Positions 1 through 8,203 are shown, numbered from the stretch's first letter. The stretch is 64,000 nucleotides of DNA from an uncultured Clostridia bacterium (GCA_934777435.1 CAKVNK010000001.1:434001-498000), one strand, 5' to 3'. Program-made: numbers and translations. The notes: generated by a model not told the origin, from the sequence alone.

Positions 1-1377
1 GTGCAATGGAACCCACTTTCCTATCCATATGATATGTACCAACGCAGTTATCATTTGGAAAAAGAAGTTAAAGTTCACCCACCGGGGGACAATCCAAAAC
101 AATACAATTTGATTATTCAACGTCCATTTGATTACAACACAACAACATGGTTTGAATTTAACAACTTCGCATATGCAGATAAAGACAAACTTGAAAATGA
201 TATGCGAGTAACAAGCCGTGAATTACAAGACAAAACATTTACAGCACTCAATGATATTTGTGCAACCCTTGCACCTATTGAAAGCACCAAAGACCCTTCA
301 TGGGAGCGTACAGCACAAAAACTTATCCACGCAATTATGCTTGCAATGTTGGAAGATAGCCGTATACCAGAACTTGGTATGACTCGTGAAAAATACAACT
401 TGTACAATGTTTACAAAATCGGCAACATGACAGATAACGGACGTGACACTTATGCCACACTTAAAAAATATTTGTTTGAATACCGTAGCAAATTTAGCAA
501 AGTGCATGATTTGGCATCAACCGCACTTAACAACGCTGAAAGCACAACCAAAAACTATATGGGCTTTGTGTCAAGCAAAACCGCATTATTCAGCGATACT
601 GGTATCAGTTTCTTAACTGCACACAGCGAAATTGACTTTGTTAATATGGACGAAAAGCCAACAGCAATCTTCCTTATTATTCCTGATGAAATCCGCACAC
701 GTTATCCACTTGCTATTTTGTTTGTAACCCAGTTATATAAAAAATTGGTTGATAAAGCACAACAAATTGGTGGCCAACTTAAACGTCACGTTTACTTCAT
801 GCTTGACGAATTTGGTAATATGCCTAAATTCCCAGATTTCGGTTCTATTATGACAGTCGGCCGTAGCCGTGGTATATTCTTTGAACTTTGCGTTCAATCA
901 TATAGCCAGTTGTATCAAGTTTATGGTCAGGACGAAGGCAAAATCATTAAAGATAACTGCCCTATCCAAATTTATATTGCATCAGAAGATACAACAACAA
1001 ACAAAGAATTTAGCGAACTTTTGGGTAAAAAGACCATCGTTGAAACAAACGAAAATAAATCAAAAGGTCCAGACGGAAAAGAAAGCACTTCTACAAGCAC
1101 AGTTGTTAAATCTATTCCTATTGCTTACCCTGAAGAACTTATGTCATTTAGAGATAAAGGTCAAATTATCATCAAAACATTTGAACCAAACGCATGTTTA
1201 AAAACAGTTATCACACCATACTTTAAATCAAAAATTTATAACACCACACGTGTGTATGGTCAATATCAGGAAAAACGTATGTTTGATGAAGACCAAGTAT
1301 ACTACGACATCAAACAACGTAATAGTATCCTTGCAAAGCAAAATGATGACGATGATGACGATGACGATTTGTTCTAA
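1..1377 (+). CDS. VirD4/TraG-type type IV secretion coupling protein, C-terminal part
   Basis: This is the ATPase that couples the relaxase-DNA complex to a conjugation channel at the membrane. The reading frame is open from the first base, so the true start, the membrane anchor and Walker A lie upstream of the window. Within the 458 visible residues the Walker B region FMLDEFGNMPKFPDF (about 268-282) and the following GRSRGIFFELCVQSYSQL segment are typical of the family. The protein ends in eight consecutive Asp followed by LF, an acidic tail of the kind that may contact partners. A terminator follows about 80 bp downstream. The family assignment is secure; the element type is inferred. Confidence 0.9.
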   Translation: MQWNPLSYPYDMYQRSYHLEKEVKVHPPGDNPKQYNLIIQRPFDYNTTTWFEFNNFAYADKDKLENDMRVTSRELQDKTFTALNDICATLAPIESTKDPSWERTAQKLIHAIMLAMLEDSRIPELGMTREKYNLYNVYKIGNMTDNGRDTYATLKKYLFEYRSKFSKVHDLASTALNNAESTTKNYMGFVSSKTALFSDTGISFLTAHSEIDFVNMDEKPTAIFLIIPDEIRTRYPLAILFVTQLYKKLVDKAQQIGGQLKRHVYFMLDEFGNMPKFPDFGSIMTVGRSRGIFFELCVQSYSQLYQVYGQDEGKIIKDNCPIQIYIASEDTTTNKEFSELLGKKTIVETNENKSKGPDGKESTSTSTVVKSIPIAYPEELMSFRDKGQIIIKTFEPNACLKTVITPYFKSKIYNTTRVYGQYQEKRMFDEDQVYYDIKQRNSILAKQNDDDDDDDDLF

Positions 1378-1457
1378 TCCGCTAAAATAAATCAAGTTTG
1401 AAGCAAAACTTTAAGTTTGGTTAAAACACTTTGTTGTAAATTGACATAGCATAAAAT

Positions 1458-1491
1458 AAAAAGCACTCTAAATTCAATTAGAGTGTTTTTT
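1458..1491. terminator. Bidirectional intrinsic terminator
   Basis: A hairpin with arms AGCACTCTAA and TTAGAGTGTT is flanked by A-runs on the left and T-runs on the right. It sits between the convergent coupling-protein gene and the HNH-like gene and can serve both; the HNH-like stop codon lies inside it. Confidence 0.85.
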
Positions 1492-2107
1492 CGTTTTCAA
1501 TATCAATCAATCTTCTTATTTGCACTTTTGAGCCATAAATTTTATCTATAATCTCATCAGTACTTTGTGGTCTTTTGCTTCTTTCATGAATATTTCTATC
1601 TTCATCTTTAAGCATCTTACATATTGTTATGCTATTCAATATTTTGAAGATGTTCTCATTTGTCAATTTATTAGCCTTTTCAAGTTCGCAAAGCTTTTTA
1701 ATAATTTGCGAAACAGGAATTATGTGGTCTTCATGAAAAACATCATTATAAACAAATTCCACACCTTTTTGCAATGTCAGTTCTTCTGTTTCAGGGGTTA
1801 AATTGCTTCCCTTATAAACTTTCACCTTTATAGGCTCAATGTTTTCGCAGATAATTTTTTGCTTGTAATTCACTTCTCGTATATCATAATTTTTTGGACT
1901 TATCTTTTGCCATAATTCGTATGCTTTATTTGATATATAAATATTATCATCTGGCAAAGTTAATTGTCTTAATGTTTGATTTAAAATATATTTTGTATTA
2001 CCCATAACCAAACAATCGCCATTATATTCACTTTCGATTTTTGAATCATTTACAACACTGCGTGTTAAAATTTTAATTAATTTAAAAATATCTTCATTTA
2101 TTTCCAT
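1478..2107 (-). CDS. HNH-endonuclease-like protein, function unproven
   Basis: The C-terminal half contains FHEDHIIPVSQIIKKL followed by an Asn-rich segment (LNSITICKMLKDEDRNI), which resembles the DHIxP...N...N pattern of HNH nucleases in which the first His and an Asn bind metal. The N-terminal half has no motif I recognise. I place the start at the second ATG (2107): a TTGACA-16-TATAAT promoter ends six bases before it and overlaps the first ATG (2128), which would therefore lie upstream of the transcript. It could be a restriction-type or homing-type nuclease or an effector of the flanking mobile element. No partner methylase is visible. Confidence 0.6.
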   Translation of the reverse strand: MEINEDIFKLIKILTRSVVNDSKIESEYNGDCLVMGNTKYILNQTLRQLTLPDDNIYISNKAYELWQKISPKNYDIREVNYKQKIICENIEPIKVKVYKGSNLTPETEELTLQKGVEFVYNDVFHEDHIIPVSQIIKKLCELEKANKLTNENIFKILNSITICKMLKDEDRNIHERSKRPQSTDEIIDKIYGSKVQIRRLIDIENEKTL

Positions 2108-2113
2108 ATTTCT

Positions 2114-2141
2114 ATTATAAATCAACATTTTTATTTGTCAA
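2114..2141 (-). promoter_or_regulatory. Promoter predicting a leaderless mRNA (HNH-like gene)
   Basis: The -35 TTGACA (2136-2141), a 16-bp spacer and the -10 TATAAT (2114-2119) lie so that six bases separate the -10 from the ATG at 2105-2107. Transcription should begin at or within one base of the start codon, and no Shine-Dalgarno can fit. Confidence 0.75.
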
Positions 2142-2321
2142 TATTGAATATAAAACTAATGACACCACAAACTGATTTATTAAAAAACACCACAATCAAA
2201 ATATAACTGTTACAATAAATTACAAACCACAAAACATAGTGGTTACCACCAACGATTTGCAATCTCATCACCAATAATATTTATTATTTTCAAACCTTTA
2301 AAAAGGCCAAGAAGTCAACAA

Positions 2322-2345
2322 AAAAAAACAACCTTTCGGTTGTTT
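2322..2345 (-). terminator. Terminator after the partial tRNA copy
   Basis: On the minus strand AACAACC-GAAA-GGTTGTT is followed by a long T-run. It lies just beyond the CCA end of the partial tRNA-fMet copy, so the copy carries its own terminator, different from that of the intact tRNA. Confidence 0.8.
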
Positions 2346-2347
2346 AC

Positions 2348-2381
2348 TGGTTGCGGGGGTTGGATTTGAACCAACGACCTT
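2348..2381 (-). repeat. Partial copy of tRNA-fMet 3' half (att-like scar)
   Basis: 34 bp identical to 2453-2486, covering variable loop, T arm, acceptor strand and CCA of tRNA-fMet, 105 bp away in direct orientation. Integration by a tyrosine recombinase at a tRNA 3' end creates exactly this duplication. Between the copies lie a terminator and a 6-bp-arm palindrome TTATACTTCGTATAA (2389-2403). Confidence 0.75.
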
Positions 2382-2419
2382 TCGCTATTTATACTTCGTA
2401 TAACCCTCGGTCTAATAAT

Positions 2420-2448
2420 AAAAAAAGCAAGTCTTTTGAAACTTGCCT
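2420..2448 (-). terminator. Terminator of tRNA-fMet
   Basis: Reading on the minus strand, GGCAAGTTTC-AAAA-GACTTGC forms a stem (GCAAGT/ACTTGC) followed by seven Ts, starting six bases past the tRNA CCA end. Confidence 0.8.
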
Positions 2449-2452
2449 TATT

Positions 2453-2529
2453 TGGTTGCGGGGGTTGGATTTGAACCAACGACCTTCGGGTTATGAGCCC
2501 GACGAGCTGCCGTGCTGCTCCACCCCGCG
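2453..2529 (-). tRNA. Initiator tRNA-Met (anticodon CAT)
   Basis: The minus strand reads CGCGGGG at the 5' end and CCCCGCA-A-CCA at the 3' end, so position 1 is C opposite A72, the unpaired first position typical of bacterial initiators. The anticodon stem carries three consecutive G:C pairs (TCGGG-CTCATAA-CCCGA), the other initiator hallmark. CCA is encoded. The gene has its own promoter and terminator, and its 3' half is duplicated at 2348-2381. Confidence 0.95.
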
Positions 2530-2592
2530 ATATATTAAGTCAACATTGAATTGTATGCTAAACCATCAAGTTCTATGCTTCAATGCTTTATT

Positions 2593-2621
2593 AATATATC
2601 ATATTTTTACTATATTGTCAA
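2593..2621 (-). promoter_or_regulatory. Promoter of tRNA-fMet
   Basis: TTGACA (2616-2621), a 17-bp spacer and TATATT (2593-2598) precede the tRNA 5' end by about 60 bases. Confidence 0.7.
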
Positions 2622-2671
2622 TATTTTTGGCAAAAAAATTAAAATTTACATTTACGACCATATTTTGTTGG

Positions 2672-4669
2672 TTAATCTGTTAAATAAAATGTGCAAGTTG
2701 AAAGTTTTTTACGTTTGAGTTTAAACCTTTTGCCTGTGTTTAAAACATACTCATAACCACTATGATATGGGCAAGATGCACAATTTGCTTTTAAATGCTC
2801 TTTCATTGGGCAATGACGTAATGTCATATAAGGCATAGTATGTTGTTCCACATTTTCTGCTGCAATGTATGGCAACGCATAAACAGAAGCCGTATAATCA
2901 TTATAAATATTCATACCGCCACCAAGATATATTTTTGTATCAAAATCAAGGGCATAAAGATTATTTGCCAAAATTGTAATTTTGTGTTTTTCCACAATTT
3001 CACGCAACATCTCCACATCTTCTTTTAATGCAAAGTTTGGCAAATTAAGTACGAAAATTTTGCCTTGTTTTTCAATTTGATTTTTATAATTTACAATTTC
3101 ATCTTCATCGTAAGTTTCAGGGTCAAAAATCACAATTTTGGCATATATTTCCTGCTTTGTGTCTTCAACAAATTCAAAATCTGTTATTTGTTTGGTTTGT
3201 GTTGGTTTTGTTAATTCAATTTTTTCTGCAATATTGTGATTAATTTGATTGCTTAATTCAACCATTTTATCAACAACCGCACGCCTAAACTCGTTTAACT
3301 TTTGTTTTGGTATAAACACATTTCCTAAATCGGCTAAAATGTTAAATTCAAAATAAGGATTCTTTTTAAAGTTAATTTGTAATTCTTCTATGCTTAATGG
3401 GCTGTTTTGTGCTTGGTCACATACAATACCTTGCACTTCAACTGGTTTGCCATTATCTTGCCAAATTGCAGTGATTGACTCGCCTACTTTTGCACTGATT
3501 TTAATGTTTTTATTCACCTTTCTTTCAGTTGCAAGCATTGTTTGTTCTAGTGAATAATCATTTATCAAATTAACCTTATCACCTTTTTGTACGCTATTAG
3601 TTGTGGTTATGCGATACAGTTGCCCAACTTTTGTTAAATCATAAGCCGTAACAATCGCAACTTCCTGCCCTTGCCTAAAAAATTTAAAACTTGATTTTGG
3701 TGCAAGTTCTCTATTAGAATTTATAAATATTTCATTAAACCTTTTACCCTTTTTAACCCTTTCCACAGTTCCGATTTCAACGCCAATATGGTTTTGAAGT
3801 TTTGATATAATGCCTGTGTTTCCATTGAAATATCCTTCCGTATAACCACGGTTAAAAGCCAAAGGTAAATCATTGTCTGTTACATTCACGCCGTCCAAAG
3901 CCTGCCTATAAGTCTTGGTTGCAACACCAACATAATAAGGTCTTCTTGCTCTACCTTCAATTTTAATTGCGTCCACACCTGCGGTTTGCAAATCACCCAA
4001 TCTATCAAGCATATTAAAATCTTTAGCACTGAGCAAATATCCAGTTGCCAACGCCTTATTATTCAAACGCAAATCATAAGGCAAACGGCACAACTGCTTA
4101 CATTTGCCACGATTTCCGCTAGCCCCAAGCACATATGATGACATATAACAGTTACCAGAGAAACTGACACACAACGCCCCTTGTGCAAAATATTCTATTT
4201 CCACATTTGTGTTTTGTCTAATGCGTGCAATTTCATTTAATAGCGTTTCACGTGCCAAAACAACACGTTTAAAACCAAATTTTTCCGCTTGTTTTACACC
4301 TTCTAAATTATGCAACCCCATTTGTGTGCTTGCATGTAGTTCAATTTGCGGATAATATTTATGTACCAAATTAATAAGTCCCAAATCTTGCACAATAAAG
4401 GCATCAACGCCCAAATTGTAAGCATCAACAATCAAATCTAATGCTTGTTGCATTTCTTCATTTGTAAACAAAATATTCACAGCCAAATGCACTTTAACAC
4501 CATAGATGTGTGCATATTCAACAGCTTGCTTTAAAGTTTCAAGTGAAAAACCTTCAATGTTGCGTGCATTAAAATCTTTAACGCCAAGGTACACCTCGTC
4601 CGCACCATTAATAACAGCCATTTTTAAACTTTGTTCGTCACCTGCTGGCGACAATAATTTCATTTTCAT
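2672..4669 (-). CDS. U32-family peptidase / RNA-hydroxylation-type protein
   Basis: U32 proteins are TIM-barrel enzymes; characterised members (TrhP, RlhA) hydroxylate tRNA or 23S rRNA, others are called collagenase-like. The N-terminus KLLSPAGDEQSLKMAVINGADEVYLG, LHASTQMG, and the Cys-rich core GNCYMSSY...GKCKQLCRLPY followed by LLSAKDFNMLDRL (about 170-220) are diagnostic. A further Cys cluster (CPMKEHLKANCASCPYHSGY) lies near the C-terminus. At 665 residues it is the long form with a C-terminal extension, as common in Clostridia. Its start follows a -10 box by six bases, so the mRNA is predicted to be leaderless. The exact substrate cannot be read from sequence. Confidence 0.88.
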   Translation of the reverse strand: MKMKLLSPAGDEQSLKMAVINGADEVYLGVKDFNARNIEGFSLETLKQAVEYAHIYGVKVHLAVNILFTNEEMQQALDLIVDAYNLGVDAFIVQDLGLINLVHKYYPQIELHASTQMGLHNLEGVKQAEKFGFKRVVLARETLLNEIARIRQNTNVEIEYFAQGALCVSFSGNCYMSSYVLGASGNRGKCKQLCRLPYDLRLNNKALATGYLLSAKDFNMLDRLGDLQTAGVDAIKIEGRARRPYYVGVATKTYRQALDGVNVTDNDLPLAFNRGYTEGYFNGNTGIISKLQNHIGVEIGTVERVKKGKRFNEIFINSNRELAPKSSFKFFRQGQEVAIVTAYDLTKVGQLYRITTTNSVQKGDKVNLINDYSLEQTMLATERKVNKNIKISAKVGESITAIWQDNGKPVEVQGIVCDQAQNSPLSIEELQINFKKNPYFEFNILADLGNVFIPKQKLNEFRRAVVDKMVELSNQINHNIAEKIELTKPTQTKQITDFEFVEDTKQEIYAKIVIFDPETYDEDEIVNYKNQIEKQGKIFVLNLPNFALKEDVEMLREIVEKHKITILANNLYALDFDTKIYLGGGMNIYNDYTASVYALPYIAAENVEQHTMPYMTLRHCPMKEHLKANCASCPYHSGYEYVLNTGKRFKLKRKKLSTCTFYLTD

Positions 4670-4675
4670 ATTGTT

Positions 4676-4704
4676 ATCTTACCATAAAAAGACATAAATG
4701 TAAA
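4676..4704 (-). promoter_or_regulatory. Promoter predicting a leaderless mRNA (U32 gene)
   Basis: TTTACA (4699-4704), 17-bp spacer, TAAGAT (4676-4681), six bases, then ATG (4667-4669). No Shine-Dalgarno lies in the gap. Confidence 0.7.
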
Positions 4705-4798
4705 TGTTAACAAAAAGATTAATATATTTGTACTCAATTTTTTTATTTTGTGGTATAATTATATCGTTTAAAAATTTGAAACTGACAAGGAGAAGTTT

Positions 4799-6016
4799 AT
4801 GCAAGAATTTAAAACTGTACCAATCACTTTGGTTACTGGATATTTGGGCAGTGGCAAAACCACATTGCTTAACCACATTTTAACAAACACAAAAGGATAT
4901 AAAGTTGCGGTTATTGTTAACGATATAGGTGAAGTTAATATTGATGCTGACCTTATTGAAAAAGGCGGTATTGTTGGAAAAAAAGATGAAAACTTGATTG
5001 CCCTTCAAAATGGTTGTATTTGTTGCACATTGCGTCAAGATTTGATTGAACAAATCCACGATATTATTAAACAACGTAAATTTGACCATATTATAATTGA
5101 AGCAAGCGGTATCTGTGAACCTATACCTATTGCTCAAACTCTCACATTTTTAACTGATAGTTTCCGCCAAAAACATATGCCGATTTTTTGCAAACTTGAT
5201 GCTATTGTAAGCGTTGTTGACGCTTTGCGTATGGTGCAAGAATTTGGCTGTGGTGACGATCTAACAAAACATAATATCAGTGAAGATGATATTGAAAATC
5301 TTGTTATTCAACAAATTGAATTTTGTGATGTGCTTATTTTGAACAAAGTTAGTGAAGTGAGTGCAGAAGAACTTGCAAGAGTTAGAAAAATAATTCAAAA
5401 TATTCAACCAAAAGCAAAATTGATTGAATCAGATTATAGCAATGTTGAAATAAAAGATATTTTGGATACAAACCTTTTTGATATGGAAAATGCACTTACC
5501 AGTGCTGGTTGGTTTAAAGGTTTAGATGAAGATGTTGAAGATGCCGACCATTTCCATCACGAAGAACATGACGAACATGATGATGACGAAGACGAGCATA
5601 AACACCACCACGAGCATCATGAGCATGACCACGACCATGAACATGGTGAAACAGAAGAATATGGCATTGGCACATTTGTATACTATCGTCGCCGTCCATT
5701 TGACAGGCTTAAATTTGAAGACTGGGCACAAAAAGATTATGGCAAGCAAATCATACGTTCAAAAGGTCTTGTTTACTTTGCTGGTGACAACCGTATGAGT
5801 TATGTTTACGAACAAGCCGGCAAACAAAAAGTTTTAACTGAAAATGGCCCATGGTATGCAACTTTGCCAAGATACCAAATTGAACAAATGTTGTTAAATG
5901 ATGACCGCTTCCGTCACGATTGGGACCCTCAATACGGCGACAGGATGATTAAACTTGTGTTCATTGGTCAGCATATAGATAAGCAAGCAATTATAGACGA
6001 GTTGGATAAAATTTAG
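4799..6016 (+). CDS. CobW/COG0523-family GTPase with His-rich loop (putative metal chaperone)
   Basis: The G1 loop GYLGSGKTTLL (about 13-23), the Cys motif NGCICCTLR (about 77-85) that binds the metal in this family, and a C-terminal CobW_C-like domain define a COG0523 P-loop GTPase. Residues about 246-280 are an extreme His/Asp/Glu-rich segment (HHEEHDEHDDDEDEHKHHH and more), the usual sign of a zinc or nickel/cobalt insertase or chaperone. An extended -10 (TGGTATAAT, 4751-4759) and an AAGGAG site precede the ATG. The last 64 bases of the gene are repeated twice more downstream (5952-6240). Metal specificity is not visible; zinc is the commonest case. Confidence 0.88.
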   Translation: MQEFKTVPITLVTGYLGSGKTTLLNHILTNTKGYKVAVIVNDIGEVNIDADLIEKGGIVGKKDENLIALQNGCICCTLRQDLIEQIHDIIKQRKFDHIIIEASGICEPIPIAQTLTFLTDSFRQKHMPIFCKLDAIVSVVDALRMVQEFGCGDDLTKHNISEDDIENLVIQQIEFCDVLILNKVSEVSAEELARVRKIIQNIQPKAKLIESDYSNVEIKDILDTNLFDMENALTSAGWFKGLDEDVEDADHFHHEEHDEHDDDEDEHKHHHEHHEHDHDHEHGETEEYGIGTFVYYRRRPFDRLKFEDWAQKDYGKQIIRSKGLVYFAGDNRMSYVYEQAGKQKVLTENGPWYATLPRYQIEQMLLNDDRFRHDWDPQYGDRMIKLVFIGQHIDKQAIIDELDKI

Positions 6017-6240
6017 CATCGTTAAGTTTAACAAACTGACGTAGCATAGCAAGGCAGTTTATTAACTTGTGTTCATCGGTCAGCATATAGATAAGCAAGC
6101 AATTATAGACGAGTTGGATAAAATTTAGCATCGTTAAGTTTAACAAACTGACGTAGCATAGCAAGGCAGTTTATTAACTTGTGTTCATCGGTCAGCATAT
6201 AAACAAGCAAGCAATCATTGATGAGTTGGATAAAATTTAA
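5952..6240 (+). repeat. 112-bp tandem repeat built on the end of the cobW-like gene
   Basis: Two full units (5952-6063, 6064-6175) and a third partial copy (to about 6240). Each unit is the final 64 bases of the gene including its stop, plus a 47-base spacer that can fold through TTAACAAACTG and CAGTTTATTAA. Units 1 and 2 differ by one base. The third copy differs at several codon third positions but still encodes the same last residues (...KQAIIDELDKI, stop). Unit 1 is the one in frame with the gene. Confidence 0.9.
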
Positions 6241-6515
6241 TTTTAAGCAATAAAAATATTGAGATTAAAAATTGAACAATTATTTCAAAAAAATATTAAA
6301 CAAAAATAATTTAAAATATCCATTAAAAAACAATATTTTATTATTAAAAAAATATCAAAAAAATTAATTAAATTAACAAAAAAATGGGTTTTTAACCCAT
6401 TTTTTTAATATTTCTTAATATTTTTTTTGAATTTTTTAGTTAATTTTATTTAATATCAATTTGTTTTGTATTTTTATTTATGTGTTGAATTTTAATTAAT
6501 TAAAGTGTTAAATTT
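6241..6515. other. AT-rich intergenic stretch
   Basis: Almost pure A/T sequence between convergent genes. Apart from one terminator hairpin (6378-6406) I see no gene, promoter or RNA. Confidence 0.6.
6378..6406. terminator. Bidirectional terminator
   Basis: AAAAATGGGTT/AACCCATTTTT hairpin with A-run and T-run flanks, between the convergent cobW-like gene and the unknown gene at 6516. Confidence 0.85.
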
Positions 6516-7217
6516 CTATTCAATAATTCTATAGCCATCATTGTTTGAACGCACAGATTCAAACCAATTTTCTTCGTCATCTTTTTCTCTTTGTTCTTCT
6601 GCGGTTAAGCAACTAAACAATTTTAAAATTTCTTTAACACCATCAATTTGATTATTAACTAAAATTTGCTCGTCATTTCTAGACATTTTATACTTACGCA
6701 ATTCTTTTGGGCAATCGCCACTGTATGTATACTTACCAAAAGCGTGATGTTCTAATTTTGTAATACGGTCTTTGACTTGTTGTTTAACTACACTGTCTGT
6801 TTTTGCTTTTTGATATTCTTTTTCAAGCCCAAGGCAATCAACAATTTTAACAAGATCGTTAACTTTGTAAATATTATCATTTAATAAAAGTGCACAAACA
6901 AAAGCATATCTGAAAGACGATTTCCTTTTTAAATAACTATCCACAAATTCATAAAAATAATCAAAGCAATCTAATGGGTTTAAACTTGTTCTTGCAAGTT
7001 CCAAAACAAAGGCTTCATCGTTCATCAGATTTGGAAAGTTTTTAAATGAGATGTGATATTGTTGGCTTATAATTTTTCTGCCAAGTTCCTTTTCATCATA
7101 ACCACATGGTTTAATCGCTGTGCCATTGTAAATTCGTGTCATAATTCTTCTTAAAGCAACACCTTCTAACAACTTGCTGTTGTATTTATAGTTTTTGTTG
7201 TTCACAATTTCTTCCAT
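6516..7217 (-). CDS. Unknown protein
   Basis: A 233-residue soluble, mostly helical, charged protein with no domain I recognise and no signal peptide. The start MEEIVNNK is chosen over the longer frame because an AAGGAG sits seven bases before it and the upstream extension (to 7274) overlaps the promoter. A TTGACA-17-TAATTT promoter precedes it (7246-7274). It is monocistronic between terminators. It could be specific to this lineage or an accessory gene. Confidence 0.6.
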   Translation of the reverse strand: MEEIVNNKNYKYNSKLLEGVALRRIMTRIYNGTAIKPCGYDEKELGRKIISQQYHISFKNFPNLMNDEAFVLELARTSLNPLDCFDYFYEFVDSYLKRKSSFRYAFVCALLLNDNIYKVNDLVKIVDCLGLEKEYQKAKTDSVVKQQVKDRITKLEHHAFGKYTYSGDCPKELRKYKMSRNDEQILVNNQIDGVKEILKLFSCLTAEEQREKDDEENWFESVRSNNDGYRIIE

Positions 7218-7245
7218 ACTTATCTCCTTAAATTTTTCTTGCCTA

Positions 7246-7274
7246 AAATTAACACCAAAACACCAACTTGTCAA
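7246..7274 (-). promoter_or_regulatory. Promoter of the unknown gene at 6516
   Basis: TTGACA (7269-7274), 17-bp spacer, TAATTT (7246-7251), followed by a short leader with AAGGAG. Confidence 0.6.
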
Positions 7275-7409
7275 TATTGAATTTTAAAATACTTTTAAAA
7301 AATTTTAAAAAATGTAAAAATTGTGCCGTTTTTAATGTTTTTATTTAAAATTTTGCGATTTTTGCTTAATTTTTGAATTTTAATAAATCAAAAAAATTAA
7401 AAAAACGTA

Positions 7410-7437
7410 TTGTAAATAAGTTTTAGTATGTTATAAT
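7410..7437 (+). promoter_or_regulatory. Promoter of the pth-mfd operon
   Basis: TTGTAA (7410-7415), 16-bp spacer, TATAAT (7432-7437). The transcript would first meet the displaced pth start at 7551 and then the real pth. Confidence 0.6.
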
Positions 7438-7550
7438 AGAAATATTAAATAACACAAATTTTGGATAACAACTTTTGACTTTAATATTGCAAATTATCAT
7501 ATTTGTGGGGTTCGTTTAAACACTCACATTTTAACTTATTAGGAGTTTTT

Positions 7551-7604
7551 ATGAAAATTATTGTTGGCCTTGGCAACCCTGAAGGTAAATATAGCAAAAC
7601 TTAG
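7551..7604 (+). pseudogene. Displaced 5' fragment of pth (17 codons)
   Basis: An ATG with its own AGGAG site encodes MKIIVGLGNPEGKYSKT and then stops at a TAG. The peptide equals the first 17 residues of the real pth 122 bp downstream, but the DNA differs at several third positions (for example GGC CTT GGC AAC CCT against GGT CTT GGT AAT CCC). The upstream leader TTAACTTATTAGGAGTT is shared as well. It may still be translated as a short peptide. Confidence 0.85.
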
Positions 7605-7652
7605 CAGCCAGTTTTATTCAAAACTTGCTGGGTGCGTTATGCACCACACATC
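7605..7652 (+). repeat. Two adjacent hairpins between the pth copies
   Basis: CAGCCAGTTTT-ATTC-AAAACTTGCTG (imperfect) followed by GGTGC-GTTAT-GCACC (perfect). This 47-base insert separates the displaced and true pth starts and is not part of any gene. Confidence 0.6.
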
Positions 7653-7672
7653 TTAACTTATTAGGAGTTCTT

Positions 7673-8203
7673 ATGAAAATTATTGTTGGTCTTGGTAATC
7701 CCGAAGGTAAATATAGCAAAACTTACCACAACGTTGGTTTTAGTGTTGTGGACCTTTTTGCAAGGAAAAATGGGCTTAAATTTACAACCACAAAATGCCA
7801 AGCAGAGATTGCAAAAGGTGACGGCTTTATTTTGGCAAAGCCTAACACATATATGAATTTAAGCGGTAATTCGGTTTATGAATTACGTAAATATTTTAAA
7901 ATACCATTGACTGACATTTTGATTGTGCTTGACGATATTGATATGCCAAAAGGCAAAATCAGGTTCCGCCTTAATGGGTCAGCAGGCACACATAATGGGC
8001 TTAGAGATATTGTTGCAAAAGTTGGCGAAACACCACGTTTGCGTATAGGTATTGACCGAGATAAAAATATGAATTTAGCCGACTACGTTTTAAGCACCAT
8101 TGATGAGCAATCTAAACAAATTTTAGATGTTTCTTACACAAAAGCATGTGATTTAATACAAGCATTTATAAACGGAGATTTATGCCAAGATTTGACGATG
8201 TAA
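7673..8203 (+). CDS. pth: Peptidyl-tRNA hydrolase
   Basis: Pth releases peptides from prematurely dropped peptidyl-tRNA in the cytosol. MKIIVGLGNPEGKYSKTYHNVGF at the N-terminus contains the conserved N and the catalytic His (H20), and KPNTYMNLSGNSV and VLDDIDMPKGKIRFRLNGSAGTHNGLRDI are the family signatures. The start at 7673 is set by AGGAG and by homology; a frame extends to 7625 but lacks a binding site. Its last 22 bases overlap the mfd start, so the two are translationally coupled. Confidence 0.96.
   Translation: MKIIVGLGNPEGKYSKTYHNVGFSVVDLFARKNGLKFTTTKCQAEIAKGDGFILAKPNTYMNLSGNSVYELRKYFKIPLTDILIVLDDIDMPKGKIRFRLNGSAGTHNGLRDIVAKVGETPRLRIGIDRDKNMNLADYVLSTIDEQSKQILDVSYTKACDLIQAFINGDLCQDLTM

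Larger units (their letters stand above)
1..2381. mobile_element. Right-hand end of an integrated conjugative-type element (partial)
   Basis: This stretch carries a type IV coupling protein gene and an HNH-like gene and ends at a partial copy of the neighbouring tRNA-fMet 3' half. Coupling proteins belong to conjugative or mobilisable elements, and tRNA 3' ends are common integration targets, so I infer the edge of an integrated element whose body lies left of the window. No integrase is visible here, and the true boundary could be at 2348 or at the intact tRNA (2453). Confidence 0.5.

Noticed and set aside
2389..2403. TTATACTTCGTATAA looks like a loxP arm.
   Set aside because: Only one short palindrome is present, with a 3-bp rather than 6-8-bp spacer, and no Cre/Xer-type gene is adjacent. 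Kept only as a remark on the tRNA-fMet scar.
5514..5798. Several open frames on both strands across the His-rich tract.
   Set aside because: They are shadows of the low-complexity His/Asp codons in the CobW-family gene and have no ribosome sites.
6017..6064. Spacer in the cobW repeat contains GTTTAAC and GTTAAGT, like integron attC core and inverse-core boxes; the pth insert has GCGTTATGC.
   Set aside because: The boxes overlap rather than flank a stem, the pth version breaks the GTTRRRY consensus, and no integron integrase or cassette array is present. Most likely chance in AT-rich hairpins.
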